This document shows, piece by piece, positions 16,886 to 25,496 of a stretch of 64,000 bases of DNA. A program made the translations under genes and the position numbers. The notes below the pieces were generated by a model that searched no databases, had not been told where the DNA came from, and saw only the letters and a program-made list of their open reading frames with translations. How positions within the stretch are numbered: position 1 is the stretch's first letter; every line of letters starts with the position of its first letter. Source of the stretch: Bacteroidetes bacterium UBA4416 (GTDB lineage Bacteria > Bacteroidota > Bacteroidia > B-17B0 > Aurantibacillaceae); assembly GCA_002390745.1 (NCBI GenBank), contig DGQK01000030.1, positions 1 to 64,000 on the forward strand, written 5' to 3'.

Positions 16886-17677
16886 TTAAAAGGTTTTTTC
16901 TTTAACGTTTTCCGGCAGGTAATTGAAAAACGTATCGCCACGTAAGCCCAGCCTGAGTGTTTCCAGAGGGATCACATCATCCACGCTGATGTTGCCCACG
17001 TTCACGTTGGCGCCAAAAAGGTTGATGAAATATACCTGCTGTGTTTTCTGAGGTGTTTCCCAGATAATATCGTTGACATTGATCTTGTTGGTGATGCGCG
17101 TAATGAGCATGGAATGCGCGCTTCCGTTCTTATGAAAGATCCCCACCGTTCCGCTTTCCCTGGCCTCGGCAATGACCTTGAACGAGCCTGCCTCCAGTTC
17201 CGCCTTCATCATGCTCACCCACTTGGCAGGATGGATGATAATGCCTTCTTCCTTCGAACCTACTTCCGACAGCACGGTAAAATTTTTGGCCAGCTTGCTG
17301 ATGTATTCGCATTTGCTGTCGTGCTCCATCGTAATGCTTCCGTCTGATACCTCGGCCGTGTCGAGGCCAAAGTTCTCAATGAACTTCTGGTACTCGTCAA
17401 ACTTACCGCGCGCCACAAAGGCTTCAAACAAGGTACCTCCCAGGTAGGTTTTTATCCCGGCCTTCTGGTACAACTTGATTTTTTCCTTAACGTTTTTCGA
17501 TACTACCGACGTTCCGAAGCCCAGCTTCACAAAATCCACGTAATCGGCGTAGCTTTCCACGAAATCCTCTGCGTGCTTCAGGCTGATTCCCTTGTCCATG
17601 ACCATCGTCAACCCGCTGTTACGCGGTCTTTCTGTACGTTCAGGTATATGGGGCAGGTTCACATTATAGTTTGGCAT
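16886..17677 (-). CDS. Phosphosulfolactate synthase family protein (ComA-like)
   Basis: A 263-residue TIM-barrel protein of the ComA family, which adds sulfite to phosphoenolpyruvate to give phosphosulfolactate. Family features are the N-terminal GLTMVMDKG, YVDFVKLGFGTS near residue 48, KTYLGGTLFEAF near residue 76, the AEVSDGSI segment and LSEVGSKEEG. In archaea the reaction begins coenzyme M synthesis; in bacteria related proteins serve sulfolactate-type products, and in Bacteroidota a link with sulfonate chemistry is possible but unproven. The gene starts 10 bases after the end of a TPR gene on the same strand and is followed by a rhodanese gene. Confidence 0.85.
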   Translation of the reverse strand: MPNYNVNLPHIPERTERPRNSGLTMVMDKGISLKHAEDFVESYADYVDFVKLGFGTSVVSKNVKEKIKLYQKAGIKTYLGGTLFEAFVARGKFDEYQKFIENFGLDTAEVSDGSITMEHDSKCEYISKLAKNFTVLSEVGSKEEGIIIHPAKWVSMMKAELEAGSFKVIAEARESGTVGIFHKNGSAHSMLITRITNKINVNDIIWETPQKTQQVYFINLFGANVNVGNISVDDVIPLETLRLGLRGDTFFNYLPENVKEKTF

Positions 17678-17687
17678 AAATCGTTTG

Positions 17688-19103
17688 TTAGAGTGGTTTA
17701 TTTCTGAATGACTGGATCAGCTGCATCACGACCTGGTCGTTCTCCAGCACAGGCAGGTATTCTAAAAGTTCGGTGTGTTTTTCGTAATTCATCTCCAGGG
17801 CATTTTCGAGGAAGACCAGGCCTTCCTGCCTTTTGCCGAGCTCCATGAGCAGGCCGCTCATACGGTAGAACAATTCGGGCGACTCCGGGAATTTCTGGAT
17901 GCCCTCGGCCAGGATCTTTTCACAATCCTTGTAATAGCCGCCCTCATAGAGCAGCTTGGCATAATCGATGTAAATATCAAATTCGGCATAGCCAAGCTCC
18001 AACACACGCTGGTAAGCCGAGGCAGCCTCTTCCAGGAATCCGAGCTTATGCTGCACCTCACCAAACACATACCAGTACTCGGCTACGTTCGGGTTGATCT
18101 CGATGGCTTTCTTGATGTAATGGATGCTCTCCGTGATCCTGTTCTGATAGTCGAGCACAATGCCCACACCCAGCCAGGCATCCGCATAAGCCGCGTCCAG
18201 CTTAATGGCCCGGTTGTAATTCACCAGTGCCTCTTCATACTGGCTCATGTTCTCATAGCACTCGCCGATGTAGTAATAGGTACTGGCATCGGGCTCCTCG
18301 TGCTTAAAGGTTTCCTTGTATACTTCTATGGCCTCCGCATAGCGGTCGAGTTGCGCCAGGGAGTTGGCTTTATTGAAATAGGCTGAAGAAAAATTATCCT
18401 TGATGGCTACGGAATAATCGTAGGCGTCGATGGCCTTTTCGTAAAGGCCCAGGCGGTTGTAGCTGATGCCCAGGTTGAACCAGGCAAAATGGTTATAGGG
18501 TTTCTCCTCGATGTAGTTTTCGTAAAAGGAGATGGCTTCCTCGCTTTTCCCTGTCATTTCAAAGCACAGCGAAAGCTCGTTGAGGGCCACATCGTTGTCG
18601 GGATTGATCTTAATGGCTTTTTTCAGGTAGTACAGCGCATCCTCCGCCTTGTCGTCGTTGAGGAACTCGATGCCGATGGCCACATATACCTCATCCTTGA
18701 ACTCGGCCAGCGGAAGGGCCTTTTTGTAATTCTCAATGGCCTGCTCGCTCAGCCCGATCTGGCTGTAGATGTAGCCGCGGGTCATGTAGAGTTCGCTGTT
18801 GTTGCTTTCCACCATTTCCACATCGTTGAGGAGATTGAGGGCATCGCGCGTGTTATGCTGCGAAGAAAGGTACTGGGCCTGCTTGATCTTAATGCTGCTG
18901 GAATAAGGATAATGCTCGAGGGCGTAATCGAGTGCTTTTTTAGCCATTTCAAGATTGAACCACTGCATGTAATAATCGATGATCTCCTCTAATTCGTCGG
19001 CATCAAAAAAATGATGGGCGCCGGAGGAAACCATGTCTTCAAATCGCTTTAAACTTTGTTCAAAATCCTGATTACTTAAGCCTTCTCCGTCAAATTCACT
19101 CAT
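17688..19103 (-). CDS. Tetratricopeptide repeat protein
   Basis: A 471-residue soluble protein made almost entirely of TPR units (about eleven), for example AIENYKKALPLAEFKDEVYV, ALYYLKKAIKINPDNDVALN and EAIDAYDYSVAIKDNFSSA. There is no signal peptide, so it is probably a cytoplasmic scaffold. It begins with an acidic stretch (SEFDGEGLSNQDFEQ). Codon periodicity and composition match its neighbours. A TAAATTTG box at 19131-19138 lies 27 bases before the ATG. It is first in a leftward group with the ComA-like and rhodanese genes. TPRs do not reveal the partner. Confidence 0.9.
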   Translation of the reverse strand: MSEFDGEGLSNQDFEQSLKRFEDMVSSGAHHFFDADELEEIIDYYMQWFNLEMAKKALDYALEHYPYSSSIKIKQAQYLSSQHNTRDALNLLNDVEMVESNNSELYMTRGYIYSQIGLSEQAIENYKKALPLAEFKDEVYVAIGIEFLNDDKAEDALYYLKKAIKINPDNDVALNELSLCFEMTGKSEEAISFYENYIEEKPYNHFAWFNLGISYNRLGLYEKAIDAYDYSVAIKDNFSSAYFNKANSLAQLDRYAEAIEVYKETFKHEEPDASTYYYIGECYENMSQYEEALVNYNRAIKLDAAYADAWLGVGIVLDYQNRITESIHYIKKAIEINPNVAEYWYVFGEVQHKLGFLEEAASAYQRVLELGYAEFDIYIDYAKLLYEGGYYKDCEKILAEGIQKFPESPELFYRMSGLLMELGKRQEGLVFLENALEMNYEKHTELLEYLPVLENDQVVMQLIQSFRNKPL

Positions 19104-19130
19104 ACGAAAATCCTAATTCTTTAATAAGCA

Positions 19131-19138
19131 CAAATTTA
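19131..19138 (-). promoter_or_regulatory. Candidate -7 box of the TPR/ComA operon
   Basis: Minus-strand TAAATTTG is a full match to TAnnTTTG, 27 bases before the ATG at 19103. No -33 TTTG at standard spacing was found. Confidence 0.45.
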
Positions 19139-19207
19139 AGGTTAAAATGCAATTGACAGCGATTTTTTTTAACAATAAAAGTACTATATTGTAGAAAAAA
19201 AAATGCG

Positions 19208-19235
19208 TTGCCTGCGGCTGCTAATGGTATATTTG
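19208..19235 (+). promoter_or_regulatory. Promoter of the phosphoglucosamine mutase gene
   Basis: TTG (19208-19210), 17 bases, then TATATTTG (19228-19235) gives both promoter elements of Bacteroidota genes; the GTG start follows 20 bases later. Confidence 0.6.
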
Positions 19236-19255
19236 TCGGATTAAATTAAAACCGC

Positions 19256-20650
19256 GTGACCTTAATAAAAAGCATTTCCGGAATCAGGGGAACCATTGGC
19301 GGAAAGCCGGGTGAAGGCTTAAGCCCCCTTGATATTGTTAAATTCGCCTCAGCCTACGGAACCTGGGTAATCGAGCAAAATCCCAACCAACATCCCACAG
19401 TAGTCATCGGTCGCGATGCGCGCCTGTCGGGGCAGATGGTGAACAGCATTGTATGCGGCACACTGACCGGGCTTGGTATCCATGTAACAGACCTCGGCCT
19501 GAGCACGACTCCTACCGTAGAGATAGCCGTAACCGAGCTGAAAGCTCAGGGGGGCATTATCCTCACAGCAAGCCATAATCCCAAGCAGTGGAATGCTTTG
19601 AAGCTCCTCAACGACAAAGGCGAATTTATCTCCGACAGCGAAGGAAAGTACATCCTGGAGCTGGCAGAGAACGAACAGTTCAATTACAAAGAGGTCAATC
19701 ATCTCGGTACCTACACGGAGCGCCACGACCTGACGGACATTCATATTCAAAAAGTACTGGCACTGCCCTATGTGGATGTGGAAGCCATTAAAAAAGCCAA
19801 TTTTTCGGTGGTGGTAGATGCCGTTAATTCCAGTGGCGGGATCGTGATTCCGCGCTTACTGGAGGCGCTCGGAGTTCAAAAGATCCACAAGATCCATTGC
19901 GAACCGACAGGAAACTTTGCGCACAACCCGGAGCCGCTGCCTGAGCATTTGAGGGACCTTTCAGAAGCTGTTGTAAAAAACAAGGCCCATGTAGGGATCA
20001 GCGTAGACCCCGATGTGGACCGACTGGCACTGGTATGCGAGGACGGCGAGGTATTTGGAGAGGAATACACCTTGGTAGCGGTGGCCGATGCCGTATTAAA
20101 GCACCATAAAGGCGGCAACACGGTTTCCAATCTGTCGTCGACCCGCGCCCTGCGCGACGTGACGGAGAAAGCCGGCGGCTCTTATTCTGCTTCGGCGGTA
20201 GGAGAAGTGAACGTGGTGACGATGATGAAGGAAACAAAAGCCATCATTGGCGGAGAAGGCAACGGGGGCGTGATCCTGCCGGAGATACACTACGGCCGAG
20301 ATGCCCTGGTAGGCGTTGCTATTTTCCTGACCCACCTGGCACATTATGGCAAAACTAGCTCCATGCTGCGCAAATCGTACCCCAATTACCACATTTCCAA
20401 GAATAAAATCGAACTAACGCCGGAGATAAATGTTGATAAGGTGCTGTTGAGCATCAAGGAAAAATACGCCAAGCAGCCGGTGAATGTGGTGGATGGCGTA
20501 AAAATAGAATTTGACAAGGAATGGGTGCACCTCCGCAAATCGAACACGGAGCCGATCATCCGGATCTACAGCGAGAGCGAAAATATCAGCACGGCGGATG
20601 CCCTGGCTAAAAAGATCATTGAGGATATCAAAGAAATAATTAAGAATTAA
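19256..20650 (+). CDS. glmM: Phosphoglucosamine mutase (GlmM-type phosphohexomutase)
   Basis: A 464-residue alpha-D-phosphohexomutase, by family expected to convert glucosamine-6-phosphate to glucosamine-1-phosphate for UDP-GlcNAc and thus peptidoglycan and lipid A. The N-terminus SISGIRGTIGG is typical. The catalytic serine is Ser106 in TASHNP, the metal loop is DPDVDRLALV near residue 250, and the C-terminal phosphate loop is RKSNTEP. The start is GTG at 19256, supported by a promoter at 19208-19235 and by the family N-terminus. Substrate choice between glucosamine, mannose and glucose phosphate is not fixed by these motifs; GlmM is the usual annotation for this Bacteroidota subgroup. Confidence 0.88.
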   Translation: MTLIKSISGIRGTIGGKPGEGLSPLDIVKFASAYGTWVIEQNPNQHPTVVIGRDARLSGQMVNSIVCGTLTGLGIHVTDLGLSTTPTVEIAVTELKAQGGIILTASHNPKQWNALKLLNDKGEFISDSEGKYILELAENEQFNYKEVNHLGTYTERHDLTDIHIQKVLALPYVDVEAIKKANFSVVVDAVNSSGGIVIPRLLEALGVQKIHKIHCEPTGNFAHNPEPLPEHLRDLSEAVVKNKAHVGISVDPDVDRLALVCEDGEVFGEEYTLVAVADAVLKHHKGGNTVSNLSSTRALRDVTEKAGGSYSASAVGEVNVVTMMKETKAIIGGEGNGGVILPEIHYGRDALVGVAIFLTHLAHYGKTSSMLRKSYPNYHISKNKIELTPEINVDKVLLSIKEKYAKQPVNVVDGVKIEFDKEWVHLRKSNTEPIIRIYSESENISTADALAKKIIEDIKEIIKN

Positions 20651-20723
20651 AGAGTTGGAGATTTAAAGAATCAAGGATAGGTAACTTAATAAATCAAAAA
20701 CTCAACAATTCAACAACTGCACA

Positions 20724-21851
20724 ATGAAAGTATATTTAGATAACGCCGCCACGACCCGACTGGATGAACAGGTGTTTGAGGCCATGCTGCCTTATATGAA
20801 AGAGGAATACGGAAACCCTTCCTCCATCCACGCTTTTGGACGCAAAACGCGTTCTGCTATTGAAAGTGCGCGTAAAACGGTATCCAAATTATTAAATGTG
20901 AGCCCCGCGGAGATCTTTTTCACCTCGGGTGGTACAGAGGCCGACAACATGGCCATCAATCAAAGCATCCATTCATTGGGGATCAAACACGCAATTACCA
21001 GCAGGATCGAACACCACGCTGTAGAAACAACGCTGCATGAGCTCGAAAAACAGGGCAAAATCAAACTGAGCTGGGTGAATGTGGATGCCAAAGGCAATAT
21101 TGACCTCAACCACCTCGAAGAGCTTCTCAAAAACAACGAACGGAGCTTCGTGTCGCTGATGCATGCCAACAACGAGATCGGCACTTTATTGCCTCTTGAA
21201 AAAGTAGGCGAGCTCTGCGCGAAGTACGATGCGATTTTTCACAGCGATACGGTTCAAACGATGGGCCACTACCCGATGGACCTTCAAAAAATAAACGTCC
21301 ATTTTATTACCTGCGCGGCTCATAAGTTTCATGGCCCTAAGGGTGTAGGCTTTTTGTATGTAAACCATAACATCAAGATCCAGCCGATGATCTATGGCGG
21401 TGCCCAGGAGCGGAACATGCGCGGTGGCACCGAAAACACCCAGGGCATTGTAGGCCTGGCCAAAGCACTGGAGATCTGCTATGCCGAAATGGACGAGCAC
21501 ATCAAACACATCCAGGGCCTTAAAAATTACATGAAGGAGCAACTGGAAAAACATATTCCGGGGATTTCATTCAACGGGGAAACCGACAACGACAAAAGCC
21601 TTTACACAGTCCTGAATTGTTGTTTTCCCGCACATCCGGATGCGGAGATGATGCTGTTCAACCTCGATATTGCAGGCATTATGGCCAGCGGCGGCAGCGC
21701 CTGTAGCAGCGGCAGCAACCAGGGCTCACACGTGCTCCGGGGCATTGGCGCCGATCAGACGAGGGCTTCCATCCGCTTTTCGTTTTGCAAATATTCCACA
21801 AAGGAAGAGATCGATTACACCATCGAAAAATTAAAAAGCATGCTGGCTTAA
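20724..21851 (+). CDS. Cysteine desulfurase (NifS/IscS family)
   Basis: A 375-residue PLP enzyme that takes sulfur from cysteine for Fe-S clusters and thiolated cofactors. It begins VYLDNAATTRLDEQV, has the PLP-binding lysine near residue 201 in AAHKFHGPKG, and the mobile-loop catalytic cysteine near residue 327 in SGGSACSSGS, the class I (NifS/IscS) form. Length fits the family. It lies 73 bases after glmM in the same direction and is probably cotranscribed. No iscU or scaffold gene is adjacent, so whether it serves Fe-S assembly or tRNA thiolation is undecided. Confidence 0.92.
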   Translation: MKVYLDNAATTRLDEQVFEAMLPYMKEEYGNPSSIHAFGRKTRSAIESARKTVSKLLNVSPAEIFFTSGGTEADNMAINQSIHSLGIKHAITSRIEHHAVETTLHELEKQGKIKLSWVNVDAKGNIDLNHLEELLKNNERSFVSLMHANNEIGTLLPLEKVGELCAKYDAIFHSDTVQTMGHYPMDLQKINVHFITCAAHKFHGPKGVGFLYVNHNIKIQPMIYGGAQERNMRGGTENTQGIVGLAKALEICYAEMDEHIKHIQGLKNYMKEQLEKHIPGISFNGETDNDKSLYTVLNCCFPAHPDAEMMLFNLDIAGIMASGGSACSSGSNQGSHVLRGIGADQTRASIRFSFCKYSTKEEIDYTIEKLKSMLA

Positions 21852-21924
21852 GAAGGTGCCGTTGTGACATACTATTTCTCTGACTGCTCCGTTAAATAGA
21901 TAGTGTTACAGAATAACGTTATCT

Positions 21925-21954
21925 GTTTCTTTTTTCATCAAGGAAAAAAGAAAC
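21925..21954. terminator. 12-bp hairpin downstream of the desulfurase gene
   Basis: GTTTCTTTTTTC (21925-21936) and GAAAAAAGAAAC (21943-21954) form a perfect stem with a six-base loop. It lacks a following T-run, so it may be a processing or terminator hairpin or a dispersed element. Confidence 0.4.
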
Positions 21955-22057
21955 AATCACGCCCCGGCGTAGCAAGAACGAAGGCCTGAGGCATACCGTG
22001 CTATGACCAGCGCATGCATTAGGCGATATTTGTATGACACGTTAACTATTACAACTC

Positions 22058-22765
22058 ATGATCGTTCGCTTGCGGATTTTAATCAGTGGTCTTTTTCTTA
22101 TAGCGGCTGTTTCGGCGATGGCCCAAAGCTTCAATGCGGGTATTGGCGGCGGCCTGGTTGTGAGCGAGATCAACGGTGCCAACACGGACCCCAACAGGCG
22201 CGGTTTTCATAAGCTCGGCGCAACGGTAGGTGGCGTTGCTAATTTCCACATCGCACGGCAAACGCTGTTTCAATTCGAGATCAACTACATTCAGAAAGGC
22301 AGCATGCAACCGCCCGATTCCCTGAACAACGGCTACTATAAAATTGCACTGGGCTATATCGAGATCCCGCTACTGATCCGCCAACAAATTTTCTTCAACT
22401 GGAAAGGAAAGAAAATCAACAAGGTCGATCTGGAATTCGGCGCCTCCTATGGCAAGATGTTCCAGCGCACGGTGATCGGGAATACCAACTACCAACTCAA
22501 CAATACGGAGCCTTATTACAACTCGAACGACATCAGCCTCCTGGCAGGAATGGACTACAATTTCACCAATAACATCTGCTTCAACTTCAGGTACAGCAAC
22601 TCCCTGATCCCGGCGGTGAAGCGAAGTACACTGGTCAACGGCCTCATCAGCCAGACTTTCAACCGCGGAAACAATATGGTGTTCCAGATGGGATTCAAGT
22701 TTCTATTTACCACAAGAAAGAAAACAAGCTCAACGCCGGCAGAAACGGTGGTACCAGCGGAGTAA
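22058..22765 (+). CDS. Outer membrane beta-barrel protein (PorT-like group)
   Basis: A 235-residue secreted protein with a signal peptide ending AVSAMAQ and alternating aromatic beta strands (GIGGGLVVSEI, TLFQFEINYIQKG, YIEIPLLIRQQIFF, NICFNFRYSNS). The spacing and strand pattern match the small outer-membrane barrels of the PorT/OMP_b-brl group. The C-terminus is a short hydrophilic tail rather than a terminal aromatic residue. It stands alone, with GATATTTG, a near match to the -7 box, about 26 bases upstream. Function, whether channel, adhesin or T9SS accessory, cannot be assigned. Confidence 0.8.
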   Translation: MIVRLRILISGLFLIAAVSAMAQSFNAGIGGGLVVSEINGANTDPNRRGFHKLGATVGGVANFHIARQTLFQFEINYIQKGSMQPPDSLNNGYYKIALGYIEIPLLIRQQIFFNWKGKKINKVDLEFGASYGKMFQRTVIGNTNYQLNNTEPYYNSNDISLLAGMDYNFTNNICFNFRYSNSLIPAVKRSTLVNGLISQTFNRGNNMVFQMGFKFLFTTRKKTSSTPAETVVPAE

Positions 22766-22840
22766 GGAAATTCTCGTTTAAGATTTCTTTACAACTCACT
22801 TCTTACATCTTTGTGTATTTATCAGTCAAGGCTTATTTAC

Positions 22841-22979
22841 CATATAAGCCATATAAGAACATATAAGTTTAGAAGGCAACAGGTATTTTTGAGAGGCTTC
22901 TGATAAAATGAATTCGTAAGGATAAATATCTTGATGCTAAAATCTCTATTTTTTACATGAACTTATTTGTCTTATATGG
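22841..22979. repeat. CATATAAG repeat cluster with an inverted copy
   Basis: CATATAAG occurs at 22841-22848, 22850-22857 and 22860-22867 (spacing 9-10 bp) and in reverse as CTTATATG at 22971-22978, all in the 256-bp spacer before the small secreted protein gene. The helical-turn spacing suggests protein-binding sites. Confidence 0.4.
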
Positions 22980-23009
22980 TTTCAAAACTGAAATAGTTCG
23001 AATAATCAC

Positions 23010-23017
23010 TACCTTTC
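23010..23017 (+). promoter_or_regulatory. Candidate -7 box of the small secreted protein gene
   Basis: TACCTTTC differs from TAnnTTTG only in the last base and ends four bases before the ATG at 23022. Confidence 0.3.
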
Positions 23018-23021
23018 TGTT

Positions 23022-23369
23022 ATGAGAAAACGACTTATCATCCTGTGCCTTTTCTACATGGCCTTTTCTTCGCGTACAGACGCACAAAGCAGGTTGATAA
23101 GCCCTGTTGATTCCTTCTCATGCTTCACACATCATACGCCTTTGCATTTTTTTCATAACCTAAGCATAACACAAACGCAACCTGTTATCAAGGTGATGCC
23201 CCTGATTCAACAAGCACCGGTTTCTGAAATAAAGTCCGGGTCCATCGCGGACATGCCCTTCTTTTGCGCGATGGAATGCCGGCTGTGGGCGCGGACGGGG
23301 GTTTGGCTCAAGCTCCGTACAGGCGATGATGCCAGCTACGAAAAGCTGATCCGTTCCACGGAAAAATAA
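23022..23369 (+). CDS. Small secreted protein of unknown function
   Basis: A 115-residue protein with a clear signal peptide (RLIILCLFYMAFSSRTDAQ). The mature part is short and ends MPFFCAMECRLWARTG then KLRTGDDASYEKL. From memory many Bacteroidota encode small exported proteins with a similar C-terminus: an FC..E segment, then a basic stretch, then RLG...Y..KLE. That match is a recollection, not a search. No catalytic motif is visible. The gene stands 85 bases upstream of the vWA-domain gene and downstream of a spacer with repeated CATATAAG sites. Confidence 0.65.
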   Translation: MRKRLIILCLFYMAFSSRTDAQSRLISPVDSFSCFTHHTPLHFFHNLSITQTQPVIKVMPLIQQAPVSEIKSGSIADMPFFCAMECRLWARTGVWLKLRTGDDASYEKLIRSTEK

Positions 23370-23454
23370 ATTTCAAAAAAAATTATGGAATGGTAAAAAG
23401 CACAGCGTCTTAATGCCGTTAGTCGCTCTTTTATTCACCTTAAATCCATAAGCC

Positions 23455-25425
23455 ATGCTTACCTATTCTTTCCGTGCGCTGATCTTATTTCTGTCGCTAT
23501 GCGCTACCTCTCAGGGTTTTGCGCAACAGGCCGTCAAACCCGGCACCACTGCAAAAATTAAAGGAAAAATAACGGATGCTAAAACCGCAGAAGACATTCC
23601 GTTTGCACAGCTCGTGCTTTACCGTGACTCTTCGCAGATTGCCGTTTCCACAAGCGATCTTGAAGGAAAGTATAGCTTTAACGGCCTCGCTCCGGGCACC
23701 TACCGGATTAAAGCGATCTACGTAGGATATACTCCCCGGGAATTCAGTAAACTCTCCCTAAAAGCGAACCAGGTACTGATCCAGGACATCCAACTGAGTT
23801 CGGGTGTGGAGCTTGAGGAGATTACCATTACCGGACATGCGCCAAAAGTGGTAGAGGTTCAACAAATGTCGGTGAAAACCCTTACCCGCGAAGAATACCG
23901 GAGTGTTCCCGCCAAAAATATCAATTCAGTAGCTGGTACAAGCGCCGGAATTTACAATAAACGAAAAGGAAAACACGATGGCGACAAAAACACAGCTTAT
24001 GCCCTGGATTACAACCGCGAAGGCTATAACCGCATTTACGATAATGAGTTCAAAGACTCCAGACACGATCCGCTCTCTACCTTCAGCATCGACGTGGACA
24101 GAGCTTCCTACAGCAACGTGCGCCGCTTTCTGAACCAGCATTCCCTACCTCAGGCCGATGCCGTACGCATTGAAGAGATGATCAATTATTTCAGCTACAA
24201 GTACCCTCAACCCAAAGGCGAGGATCCTTTTTCCATCACCACCCAATACACCGAATGCCCCTGGAACAAGAAGCACAGCCTGATCCATATCGGCTTACAG
24301 GGCAAGGAAGTGAAGCTCGACCATCTCCCGGCAAACAACCTCACCTTCCTGATTGACGTATCGGGCTCTATGAGTTCGGAGGATAAGCTACCTTTGCTGA
24401 AATCGGGCTTGCGCCTGCTGGTGGAGCAAATGCGACCGGAAGACAAGGTCAGCCTGGTCGTGTACGCAGGCGCTGCGGGCGTGGTGCTCCCTCCTACTTC
24501 GGGCGATCACAAAGACCGCATCCTAGATGCGCTGGATAAATTAGAGTCGGGCGGCTCCACAGCCGGTGGCGAAGGCATTATACTGGCCTATAAAACGGCG
24601 CGGGAAAACTACAATGCCAAAGGCAACAACCGCATCATCCTGGCTACCGACGGCGACTTTAATGTAGGGATTTCCAGTGACGGCGAGCTGACCCGCCTCA
24701 TTGAAAAAGAACGGGAAGACGGCGTTTTCTTAAGCGTGCTGGGCTTCGGCACCGGCAACTACCAGGATGGCAAGATGGAGCAACTGGCAGATAAGGGCAA
24801 TGGCAATTATGCTTACATCGATAATATCCTGGAAGCGAAAAAAGTGCTGGTGAAAGAAATGGGCGGCACATTGCTCACGATTGCGAAAGATGTGAAGCTA
24901 CAGATCGAGTTCAACCCGGCCAAAGTGAAAGCTTACCGCCTGGTAGGCTACGAGAACCGCTTGTTGAACAAGGAAGATTTCAACGATGACAAAAAAGATG
25001 CGGGCGAGCTCGGCTCGGGCCATACGGTGACGGCTATTTACGAGATCATCCCGGCAGGCTCGGAGGAGTTGGTTGCCTCTACCGATGCCCTCAAATACCA
25101 GGAAACAAAGCCTAACAGCGCCGCCTCCGGTGCAGAGATGATGACCATCAAATTCAGGTACAAAGAGCCAAAGGAAAAAACATCGAAACTGATGACACAC
25201 GTTGTATCCGATCAAAAAACCGGCTTTGAAAACAGCAGCGAAAATTGCCGCTTTTCTGTTGCCGTAGCGGAATTCGGGATGTTGCTGCGTGATTCCAAAT
25301 TCAGGGGAGACTCGGATTTCAAATCGGTGATTGAACTTGCAAAAAGCGCCAAAGGTGCAGATGAAGAAGGCTACCGCGCCGAATTCATCAAGCTGGTGGA
25401 AATCGCGGAACTGTTGAAGAAATAA
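23455..25425 (+). CDS. vWA domain protein of the YfbK type with an N-terminal carboxypeptidase-regulatory-like domain
   Basis: A 656-residue exported protein (signal peptide ending ATSQGFAQ). Residues 35-115 form a carboxypeptidase regulatory-like beta sandwich (IKGKITDAKTAEDIPFAQ). Then come the vWF_A N-terminal segment (DPLSTFSIDVDRASYSNVRR), a von Willebrand A domain whose MIDAS DVSGSMSS begins near residue 301, and a C-terminal DUF3520-like region ending in AKGADEEGYRAEF. YfbK-type proteins are surface or periplasmic with unknown ligands; the intact DxSxS predicts metal-dependent ligand binding. A bidirectional terminator follows the gene. Confidence 0.9.
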   Translation: MLTYSFRALILFLSLCATSQGFAQQAVKPGTTAKIKGKITDAKTAEDIPFAQLVLYRDSSQIAVSTSDLEGKYSFNGLAPGTYRIKAIYVGYTPREFSKLSLKANQVLIQDIQLSSGVELEEITITGHAPKVVEVQQMSVKTLTREEYRSVPAKNINSVAGTSAGIYNKRKGKHDGDKNTAYALDYNREGYNRIYDNEFKDSRHDPLSTFSIDVDRASYSNVRRFLNQHSLPQADAVRIEEMINYFSYKYPQPKGEDPFSITTQYTECPWNKKHSLIHIGLQGKEVKLDHLPANNLTFLIDVSGSMSSEDKLPLLKSGLRLLVEQMRPEDKVSLVVYAGAAGVVLPPTSGDHKDRILDALDKLESGGSTAGGEGIILAYKTARENYNAKGNNRIILATDGDFNVGISSDGELTRLIEKEREDGVFLSVLGFGTGNYQDGKMEQLADKGNGNYAYIDNILEAKKVLVKEMGGTLLTIAKDVKLQIEFNPAKVKAYRLVGYENRLLNKEDFNDDKKDAGELGSGHTVTAIYEIIPAGSEELVASTDALKYQETKPNSAASGAEMMTIKFRYKEPKEKTSKLMTHVVSDQKTGFENSSENCRFSVAVAEFGMLLRDSKFRGDSDFKSVIELAKSAKGADEEGYRAEFIKLVEIAELLKK

Positions 25426-25442
25426 ATCCCTCCCACACCCAC

Positions 25443-25470
25443 AAAAAGCCGGCATTCGACCGGCTTTTTT
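25443..25470. terminator. Bidirectional terminator
   Basis: A ten-pair stem (AAAAAGCCGG 25443-25452 with CCGGCTTTTT 25460-25469, seven-base loop) has T-runs in both directions. It separates the converging vWA gene and TPR gene. Confidence 0.85.
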
Positions 25471-25496
25471 CATTATCAGGCATGAACATTCTCTTC

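Noticed and set aside
17775..18386. Rightward open frame of 203 codons
   Set aside because: Antisense shadow of the TPR gene; hydrophobic repeats mirror the TPR codons.
20651..20723. CAACAA-rich spacer before the desulfurase gene, similar in style to the mdh leader
   Set aside because: Low-complexity similarity only; no exact shared block long enough to call a repeat.
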